A stretch of 64,000 nucleotides of DNA from Thermomonas carbonis (GTDB lineage: Bacteria; Pseudomonadota; Gammaproteobacteria; Xanthomonadales; Xanthomonadaceae). The position numbers and the translations under genes were made by a program. The stretch covers positions 3,196,001 to 3,260,000 of the forward strand of contig NZ_CP060719.1 in NCBI RefSeq assembly GCF_014396975.1. The letters run 5' to 3'. Shown here one piece after another: positions 57,215 to 64,000 of the stretch (within the stretch, counting starts at the first letter, position 1; each line of letters begins with the position of its first letter). Below the pieces are notes generated by a model. The model saw only the letters and a program-made list of their open reading frames with translations, was not told where the DNA came from and made no database searches.

Positions 57215-59685
57215 AGGCGACCGTGCGTCCGCGCGCGCCATTCGACGCGCCGCTGGCGGCATGGTTTGCGCAACAAGGCTGGAAGCCCGCGCCGTTCCAG
57301 CGTGCCGCGTGGCGGCATTACCTGGCCGGACGCGATGGATTGCTGGTGACGCCGACCGGCAGCGGCAAGACCCTCGCTGCATTCGGTGGCCCGCTGCTGC
57401 AGGCGCTGCGCGATCCGCCCCCACCCAAGCGCAAGCGCGGCGAGATCGTGACTGCACGCACCCGCGTGCTGTGGATCAGCCCGCTGCGTGCCTTGGCGAA
57501 CGACACCACCCGCGCCTTGCGCGAACCCATCGCGGCGCTCGACCTGCCGTGGACGGTGGCGATGCGCACCGGCGATGCCAGCGCCCGCGACAAGCGTCTG
57601 TCGCGCACCGGCCAGGCCGACGTGCTGGTGATCACCCCGGAATCGCTCGCGCTGTTGCTGTCGTATCCGGAGACCGGGGCGCAGTTGCAGGGCCTGCGCT
57701 CGATTGTCGTCGACGAGTGGCATGAACTGCTCGGCAGCAAACGCGGTGTGCTCCTGCAGCTGTGCCTCGCGCGGTTGCGGGCGCTGGCACCGGATGTGCG
57801 GACATGGGGCCTGTCGGCGACCTTGGGCAACCTGCCCGAGGCGCGCGATGCCTTGCTGCCGCACTCGCCGGATGCACCGATCATCGACGCCGCGAAGCCG
57901 CGTTCGCTGAGCCTGGAAACGTTGCTGCCGGGCGCCGGCGAACGCTTCCCGTGGGCCGGTCACCTGGGTCTGTCGCAACTGCAGCGCGTGGTCACGCGCC
58001 TGCAGGACGTGCGCAGCACCCTGTTGTTCGCCAACACCCGCTCGCAGGCGGAGTTGTGGCACAAGGCGTTGCAATCCGTGTGGCTGGACGATCCGGCCAC
58101 GCTCGCCCTGCACCACGGTTCCATCGACCCGAAACTCCGGCAAGCCGCCGAGCAGGGCCTGCGCGACGGCAGCGTGCGTTGCGTGGTCGCGACCTCCAGC
58201 CTCGACCTCGGCGTGGATTTCCCGGCGGTCGACCAGGTCATCCAGATCGGCAGCCCGAAGGGCATGGCGCGGCTGCTGCAACGTGCAGGTCGCGCACGCC
58301 ATCGCCCCGGCGAGGCCGGCCACATCCTGTGCGTGCCGACGCACGCGCTGGAACTGGTCGAGTACGCCGCCGCGCGCAAGGCGTTGCTGGCCGGCCGCGT
58401 TGAAGCGCGGGTGCCCCCGCGGCTGTCGCTGGATGTGCTCGCCCAGCATTGCGTGACCCTGGCGCTGGGCGGCGGGTTCGACGCGGATGCATTGTTCGCC
58501 GAAGTGCGCGGTACCCACGCATTCGCGGCACTCGATACCGCGACCTGGCAGGCGGTGCTGGACTTCATCGTGCAGGGCGGCAAGGCGCTGGCGCATTATC
58601 CCGACTATCACCGCGTGGTCCGCGACGACGCCGGCGTGTATCGCGTCGTCGATCGCAAGCAGGCGTTCCGGCATCGGCTATCGATCGGCACCATCACCAG
58701 CGATGGGCATGTGTCCGTGCAATTCGCGAAGGGCGGGCGCCTGGGCGCGGTGGAGGAAAGTTTCATCGGCCGCATGCGTCCCGGCGACCGCTTCCAGTTC
58801 GCCGGCAAAACCCTGGAACTCATGCAGCTGAAGGACATGACGGCCTACGTGAAGCTGTCGAAACGCAACGACGGCATCGTGCCGCGCTGGCAGGGCAGCC
58901 GGATGCCGCTGTCGAGCATGCTGGCGGAAGCCGTGCAGGCCACGTTGGCCGGCCCGCGCGACACGCCGGAACTGCGCGCGGTCGCGCCGCTGCTGGATAC
59001 GCAGGCACGGCTGTCGGCGCTGCCCACGCCGGACACGCTCCTGGTCGAGCAGCTTTCCACGCGCGAAGGCTGGCACCTGTTCCTGTATCCGTTCGCCGGG
59101 CGTGCCGTGCACGAAGGCCTGGCCGCGCTGCTCGCACTGCGCTGGGGGCGCCTGCAGCCCAACACCTTCGCGTTCGCGGTAAACGACTACGGCTTGGCGA
59201 TCACCGCGCAAGCCAAGCATCACCTGGACGAATCGCAGCTCCGCTCCTTGCTCACGGAAGACGAGCTGCTGGAGGATCTGCAGGCCAGCCTCAACCTCGC
59301 AGAGATGGCACGCCGGCAATTCCGCGACATCGCCCGCGTGTCGGGCCTGCTGTCGCCAGCGTTGCCCGGTCGCGCGCCGCGTTCGATGCGCCAGTTGCAG
59401 GCGTCCAGCGGCCTGCTGTTCGACGTGCTGTCGCGTTTCGATGGCGATCACCTCTTGCTGGAACAGGCGCGCCGCGAAGTGTTCGAGGCGCAACTCGACG
59501 TGCAAGCGCTTCGAAAGACGCTGGCCGATTGCGCGACCCGAACCTTGCTGATGCAGCAACCGGCATCGCTCACCCCGCTGTCGTTCCCGCTATGGGCGGA
59601 GGCGATGCGCGGCAGCCTGAGCACGGAGGACTGGGGCACGCGGATGCGGCGCGCCGCGGACGCATTGGAGCGCACGCATGCTTGA
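57211..59685 (+). CDS. Ligase-associated DEXH-box helicase (Lhr-type)
   Basis: The 824-residue helicase has Walker A TPTGSGKT (about 47-54), ISPLRALAND, motif II DEWHE (a DEXH form), GLSATLGNLPEA, LLFANTRSQAE and motif [13 protein letters not shown]. The Lhr-core C-terminal winged-helix and beta-barrel region follows. Known Lhr proteins unwind DNA and RNA-DNA hybrids 3' to 5'. The start overlaps the ligase stop (ATGA); the end overlaps pdeM by 8 bases. Confidence 0.94.
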   Translation: MKATVRPRAPFDAPLAAWFAQQGWKPAPFQRAAWRHYLAGRDGLLVTPTGSGKTLAAFGGPLLQALRDPPPPKRKRGEIVTARTRVLWISPLRALANDTTRALREPIAALDLPWTVAMRTGDASARDKRLSRTGQADVLVITPESLALLLSYPETGAQLQGLRSIVVDEWHELLGSKRGVLLQLCLARLRALAPDVRTWGLSATLGNLPEARDALLPHSPDAPIIDAAKPRSLSLETLLPGAGERFPWAGHLGLSQLQRVVTRLQDVRSTLLFANTRSQAELWHKALQSVWLDDPATLALHHGSIDPKLRQAAEQGLRDGSVRCVVATSSLDLGVDFPAVDQVIQIGSPKGMARLLQRAGRARHRPGEAGHILCVPTHALELVEYAAARKALLAGRVEARVPPRLSLDVLAQHCVTLALGGGFDADALFAEVRGTHAFAALDTATWQAVLDFIVQGGKALAHYPDYHRVVRDDAGVYRVVDRKQAFRHRLSIGTITSDGHVSVQFAKGGRLGAVEESFIGRMRPGDRFQFAGKTLELMQLKDMTAYVKLSKRNDGIVPRWQGSRMPLSSMLAEAVQATLAGPRDTPELRAVAPLLDTQARLSALPTPDTLLVEQLSTREGWHLFLYPFAGRAVHEGLAALLALRWGRLQPNTFAFAVNDYGLAITAQAKHHLDESQLRSLLTEDELLEDLQASLNLAEMARRQFRDIARVSGLLSPALPGRAPRSMRQLQASSGLLFDVLSRFDGDHLLLEQARREVFEAQLDVQALRKTLADCATRTLLMQQPASLTPLSFPLWAEAMRGSLSTEDWGTRMRRAADALERTHA

Positions 59686-60319
59686 GACGCTGGACATCGA
59701 GCTCGCCGGCGAGCCAGTGCGCCTGCTTGCGGATCGCGCGATGTACTGGCCCGCGCGGCGGAGGTTGTTCATCGCCGACCTGCACCTGGGCAAGGCCGAT
59801 ACGTTCCGTGCTGCCGGCATTGCCTTGCCGCGCGGCGGGACAGCGCTCGACTTGAGCCGCATCTCCGCATCGGTCGATGCTACCGGTGCGACCTCGGTTT
59901 GGGTGCTGGGCGACATGCTGCACGGACGCGCCGATCTGTCGTCGTGGCGCGCGGCATGGGAGGACTTTCGCAAGCTGCATCCGCGCTTGTCGATCGCGGT
60001 GGTCGATGGCAACCACGACCGCGCGTTGCAACAGGCCCGCCTGGACATCGAGCGCTTGGGCGATGCGGTGCACGATGGCCCATTCGTGCTGCGCCACGAC
60101 CCGGCGCTGGATCCGCGCGGCCATGTCCTGTGCGGGCACCTGCATCCGGTGCTGAAACTGCCGGGGCAGCCGCGCACCCAAGCGTTCTGGTTGCAACCGG
60201 GCTGCACGATCCTGCCGGCGTTCTCGGCATTCACCGGCGGATACCTACTGCGGCTCGGCGAAGGAGATTCGGCGGTTCTGTGCAACGGCAGCGCACTGCT
60301 GGCGGTCGGCGCGCACTGA
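59678..60319 (+). CDS. pdeM: Ligase-associated DNA-damage-response endonuclease PdeM
   Basis: The 213-residue metallophosphatase-fold protein shows IADLHLGKAD (metal Asp and His), LGDMLHGR, VDGNHDRAL and CGHLHPVL, the ordered motifs of calcineurin-like phosphoesterases. It closes the exonuclease-ligase-helicase set and is called an endonuclease by family. Its stop lies 2 bases from the convergent lhr stop. Confidence 0.92.
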   Translation: MLETLDIELAGEPVRLLADRAMYWPARRRLFIADLHLGKADTFRAAGIALPRGGTALDLSRISASVDATGATSVWVLGDMLHGRADLSSWRAAWEDFRKLHPRLSIAVVDGNHDRALQQARLDIERLGDAVHDGPFVLRHDPALDPRGHVLCGHLHPVLKLPGQPRTQAFWLQPGCTILPAFSAFTGGYLLRLGEGDSAVLCNGSALLAVGAH

Positions 60320-60321
60320 CC

Positions 60322-63300
60322 TCAGCCGTCGACCGGCACCTGCATCGCGACCTGCGCGTGCGACAACAAACGTGGATCGCGCAGCAGGCGCTGTCGTGCA
60401 GCATCAGCATCCGTCGGCGACAGCGTCACCAACAGTTCGACCTTCGACGCCAGCTTGCGCGCCACCGGCACACCATCGCGCAACAGCAGTCGCGCACCCG
60501 ATTGGCGCGGGAGTTTCTCGCCCGGCAGCAGGGTGCCCACCAGGTTGAGCGGATCGCTGGCGGCGACCACGATCCACTCGCCATCCTTGGGTCGGTTACG
60601 GATTTCGCGCAGGCCGGCCACCGCTTCCGGCAAGGCGAATTGCTCGCCGGCGATCCCGGCCACGAAACGCCCGCCGCGTATTTCGCCGCGCGCCTCCATG
60701 CGCCGGTACACCCGCGCCAGTTCACGCCATGGCGGCAGCCACGCGGCTTCGCGTTCGAGGATTCGCCATGCCACCACACCGTAACGACGCAACAGCACCT
60801 GCGCCACGTACTCGACGGCGTCGGCATCGGGCGCGCCGGTGGCGGCACGCGCCAGGCTCCAGCGGCCGGCGTCGCGGATGCCGGAGATCGCACCGCGACG
60901 CATGCGTCGGCTGCCGGGGTTGGGCCGTTTGCCCTGCGGCAACAGCAATGCACGCAGGCCCGCGTAGCTGTCGCAGTGGGCGATGCCGCGTGCGACCAGT
61001 TCGGCCAGCGCCTCTTCCAACTCGACGTGCAGCAGGCGGCACGCATCCAGCAACTCGTCGAAGAACGACGCGCCATGCAAGCACAAGGCATCGACCACCA
61101 ACTGTGCGCGCGAGGAAATCCCGTCGCTGTTGGCAGTGGTGCCGGCAATCGCGGCCCAGCGTGGCAATTCGCGACGCGGCACCAGCACCAAGGGCGTTGC
61201 CCGCACGGGCGCGCGGCCACCCTTGCCGGTATCGGTACCCGCATGCATGCGCAACCGCGCCCACGCGATCCGACCCGCGCTGCACTGCGCATCCAGCCAG
61301 TCGATGCCGTAATCGGCCAGGCGCGCCGGCAACACTTCCGCTTCCCAACTGCCGGCCGCGGATTCCCAGCCTTCCAGTTGCGCCAGCACGCTGGCCAGCG
61401 CGTCCGGCCCGCGCAGGCGGCTGCGCGCGGACAGATGCTGCCAGTCGCACAGGAAGCGCATCGCGTCGGCCAGCGGCACCGGTTCGATCTCGCGGCGCAA
61501 CCGGCCCAGCGTATTGCGATGGATGCGCGCCAGCAGGTGGCGCTCGCACCATTGTTCGCCGACCAGGGCTGGATCGAAGCTGCCGCGCATCGCGGTGCCT
61601 TCCACTTCGAGTGCGGCGAGTGCGCATTCGATGTCGTTCACCGCGACCTGCAGCACTGCGGCAAGATCGAGCGCTCGTATCGGCCCGCTTGCACTCAAAC
61701 GTCCGCGCACCATTTCACGCACGGCGTCTTCGCGCGCTGCCGGCACTGCGCAGCCGGGTATCGCTTCGATCGGTGGCGCGAGCACTGCATCGGCATGCAG
61801 CATCCACAATTGCGGAAGGCGCTCCACTGCGGTCCACAGCCCGTCGCCGGCCAACACGCAGGTCGCACGTCGGCCGGCCGCCAACGCATCGAGCAAGCGT
61901 GTCCATTGCGATGCGGCGGCTTCGGCAGTGGTGATGACGCCGAGTTGCATCAGTGCCTCGTGCATCTCGTCGGCGTTGCGCACATCGGGCCACGCGTCCT
62001 CGCGCACGCCAGCGATCGCGCCGGCATCGAGCAAGCCAAGATCGCGCACCGAGGCACCATCGCCGAATCGCCGGGACTGCACCGCCTGCGTGCGGCGTTC
62101 CTCCAGCGGCGCATCGTCCAGGAACGCATACGGCGCGGCATTCAATGCCTCCGCCGCGAACGGGCTGGGCGCGGTGAGGTCGCGGGCGACGATGTCGATG
62201 CTGCCGCTCTCCAGTCCGCGCAGTACGTCCAGCCAGCCTTCCGCATCCATCGCCTCGCACAGGCAATCGACCAGCGCCTGTTGCACCAGCGGATGGTCGG
62301 GCACCTGGCGGTCGCCGACGATGTTCTCGAGGCAGGCGACCTGATCCGGAAATACCGTGGCCATCAGGTCTTCGGACTTCATCCGTTGCAACTGCGGCGC
62401 GACTTTCTTGCCGCCTGAGAAACGCGGCAATGCCAATGCGGTGCTGGCGTTCCAGCGGAAGCGTGTCGGAAACAGCGGTGCGTCCAGCAAGGCCTGAACG
62501 AGAATGTCACGGGCGGTATTCGAATGCAGGAACGAGGCCACGTCGAGCAGCGGGAAACTGTGGCTGGTGGACAGCGACAGCACGATCGCGTTCTCGGTCG
62601 CGGCGGCCTGCAGCTCGAAGTTGAAGCTGCGGCAGAAGCGCTTGCGCAATGCCAGGCCCCAAGCCTTGTTGATGCGGCTGCCGAACGGTGCGTGGATCAC
62701 CAGGTGGGTGGAACCGGCTTCGTCGAAGAAGCGTTCCATCGCCAGTTGGCGTTGCGTCGGCAGCAGGCCGAAGCCGGCGATCTGCGATGCGCAGTAGTCG
62801 AGCAATTGCCGCGCCGCTTCGCTTGAAAGTCCGACATCCCCGACAAGCCAGCGCAGCGCACTGCCCTCGCCTTCCGCCAACTTCGCTTGAATCTCCTCGC
62901 GCAAGCGTGAGACCGCATGCGACAGCGCATCGGTGCGGCCCGGTGCCTCGCCCAGCCAGAACGGGATCGACGGCGGCGCGCCCTGCGCATCCTCCACTCG
63001 CAAGCGTCCCGGTTCGATGCGCAGGATGCGGTAACTCGCATTCCCCAACTGGAAGATGTCGCCGGCCAGACTCTCGATCGCGAAGTCTTCGTTGACCGTG
63101 CCGATGCCGACGCTTTCCGGTTCCAGCAGCACCGAGTAATCGCCGACATCGGGAATCGTTCCACCACTCTGGATCGCGACCTGCCGCGCGCCGCGACGGG
63201 CACGCAATTGCCGGTTGACGCCATCGCGATGCACCCATGCGCCACGCGTGCCGAAACGGCTGGCGTAGCCTTCGGCCAGCATCTTCAGCACGCCGTCGAA

Positions 63301-64000
63301 CGCCTCGCGGGTGAGCGCGCGATACGGCCATGCGCGTCGCAGCATCGCGAACAGCGCGTCCTCGTCCCAGTCGCGGCTGGCGACTTCGGCCACGATCACC
63401 TGCGCCAGCACGTCCAGCGGCGCTTCCGGCATCGGCATGCGATCCAGCTCGCCGCGGCGCACGCCGTCCAGCAGCGCTGCGCATTCCATCAGGTCGTCGC
63501 GGGTGGTCGCGAACAAGCGGCCCTTCGGAATGCCGCCAACATGGTGACTGGCGCGACCGGCGCGTTGCAGGAACGCGGCGATGCTGCGCGGGCTGCCGAG
63601 TTGGCACACAAGATCCACGTCGCCGATGTCGATGCCCAGTTCCAGCGACGCGGTCGCCACCAGCACTTTCAACTCGCCGCGCTTCAGGCGTTGCTCGGCA
63701 TCCAGCCGCAATTCCTTCGACAGCGACCCGTGGTGCGCGGCCACGTGCTCCTTGCCGAGTCGCTCGCTCAGGTGACGCGCGGCACGCTCGGCCATGCGGC
63801 GCGTGTTGACGAACACCAGCGTCGTGCGATGTTCCTCTGCCAGCGCCTGCAGCCGGTCGTGCACCTGCTCCCACTGCTCGCCACTGGCGACTGCGCTCAA
63901 CGGCGACAGCGGCAGTTCCAGCGCAAGGTCGCGCGGCTTGTCGTGGCCGACGTCGACGATCCGGCAATCGGGCTGGCCGTGTGCATCCACTCGCGTGCTG
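60322..64000 (-). CDS. lhr: Full-length Lhr helicase, N-terminus beyond the window
   Basis: About 1226 residues are visible and the frame remains open at the right edge, so the start and the first RecA-like domain (Walker A, DEXH box) are missing. The second RecA domain is seen in LVFVNTRRMAERAARHL, VATASLELGIDIGDVDLV and LQRAGRASHH. The winged-helix/beta-barrel Lhr core follows, then a long C-terminal extension (about 600 residues, from about 62100 leftward) typical of the 1400-1600-residue Lhr of E. coli and mycobacteria. It is a 3'-5' nucleic-acid helicase; the extension is linked to oligomer assembly and, in some species, glycosylase activity. Confidence 0.93.
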   Translation of the reverse strand, partial: STRVDAHGQPDCRIVDVGHDKPRDLALELPLSPLSAVASGEQWEQVHDRLQALAEEHRTTLVFVNTRRMAERAARHLSERLGKEHVAAHHGSLSKELRLDAEQRLKRGELKVLVATASLELGIDIGDVDLVCQLGSPRSIAAFLQRAGRASHHVGGIPKGRLFATTRDDLMECAALLDGVRRGELDRMPMPEAPLDVLAQVIVAEVASRDWDEDALFAMLRRAWPYRALTREAFDGVLKMLAEGYASRFGTRGAWVHRDGVNRQLRARRGARQVAIQSGGTIPDVGDYSVLLEPESVGIGTVNEDFAIESLAGDIFQLGNASYRILRIEPGRLRVEDAQGAPPSIPFWLGEAPGRTDALSHAVSRLREEIQAKLAEGEGSALRWLVGDVGLSSEAARQLLDYCASQIAGFGLLPTQRQLAMERFFDEAGSTHLVIHAPFGSRINKAWGLALRKRFCRSFNFELQAAATENAIVLSLSTSHSFPLLDVASFLHSNTARDILVQALLDAPLFPTRFRWNASTALALPRFSGGKKVAPQLQRMKSEDLMATVFPDQVACLENIVGDRQVPDHPLVQQALVDCLCEAMDAEGWLDVLRGLESGSIDIVARDLTAPSPFAAEALNAAPYAFLDDAPLEERRTQAVQSRRFGDGASVRDLGLLDAGAIAGVREDAWPDVRNADEMHEALMQLGVITTAEAAASQWTRLLDALAAGRRATCVLAGDGLWTAVERLPQLWMLHADAVLAPPIEAIPGCAVPAAREDAVREMVRGRLSASGPIRALDLAAVLQVAVNDIECALAALEVEGTAMRGSFDPALVGEQWCERHLLARIHRNTLGRLRREIEPVPLADAMRFLCDWQHLSARSRLRGPDALASVLAQLEGWESAAGSWEAEVLPARLADYGIDWLDAQCSAGRIAWARLRMHAGTDTGKGGRAPVRATPLVLVPRRELPRWAAIAGTTANSDGISSRAQLVVDALCLHGASFFDELLDACRLLHVELEEALAELVARGIAHCDSYAGLRALLLPQGKRPNPGSRRMRRGAISGIRDAGRWSLARAATGAPDADAVEYVAQVLLRRYGVVAWRILEREAAWLPPWRELARVYRRMEARGEIRGGRFVAGIAGEQFALPEAVAGLREIRNRPKDGEWIVVAASDPLNLVGTLLPGEKLPRQSGARLLLRDGVPVARKLASKVELLVTLSPTDADAARQRLLRDPRLLSHAQVAMQVPVDG

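Overview
The window is GC-rich, gene-dense chromosomal DNA from a gammaproteobacterium of the Xanthomonadales/Lysobacteraceae (Xanthomonas, Lysobacter, Luteimonas, Thermomonas type). The strongest evidence is the arginine cluster. It uses N-acetylornithine carbamoyltransferase and an acetylcitrulline deacetylase, with a fused N-acetylglutamate synthase-kinase, which is the xanthomonad version of the pathway. A FimX-type protein, full-length Lhr and many dispersed REP-like hairpins fit the same group. No tRNA, rRNA, CRISPR array, integrase or transposase was seen. Genes are often joined by 4-base ATGA overlaps.

Layout. (1) 1-8604, minus strand: a two-partner secretion operon. An exported TPR-CHAT (caspase-like) protein comes first, then the outer-membrane transporter TpsB, then a very large beta-helical exoprotein TpsA that runs off the left edge. 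(2) 8817-18371, minus: argF'-argG-argE'-argB-argC-argH-proB-proA, arginine and proline synthesis from glutamate. (3) 18687-22595: a small exported protein, cysS-sufE-MFS exporter, csbD. (4) 22808-26471: an unusual DksA, yidD, dihydroorotase, an M23 lipoprotein. (5) 26517-31554, minus: folE2, a degenerate squalene-synthase-like gene, gph, ubiG, an MTA/SAH-deaminase-type amidohydrolase, efp, with epmB divergent. (6) 32748-41853: fimX, htpX, gluQ, an acetoacetyl-CoA reductase, a membrane cytochrome, a glycine-zipper lipoprotein, DUF456, a phospholipase D/cardiolipin synthase and an MscS channel. (7) 41855-51745: class I fumarase, a TerB-like protein, an ABC exporter, a PQQ sugar dehydrogenase, ferredoxin-NADP reductase, glutathione peroxidase, a Dcp lipoprotein, and two related small STAS-like genes, each coupled to an upstream metabolic gene. 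(8) 51801-64000: a DNA-repair block. It holds a UdgX-type glycosylase with its radical-SAM partner, the four-gene ligase-associated set (MBL exonuclease, ATP-dependent ligase, Lhr helicase, PdeM), and a convergent full-length Lhr cut by the right edge.

Two genes, the CHAT gene and argG, each carry an apparent single-base deletion that splits the frame. Everything upstream and downstream is intact, so both may be assembly errors, but they need checking. The least explained items are the TPS operon with an exported CHAT protein, the repair block, the paralogous STAS-like pair, and the peptidase whose N-terminus is encoded by a repeat element.
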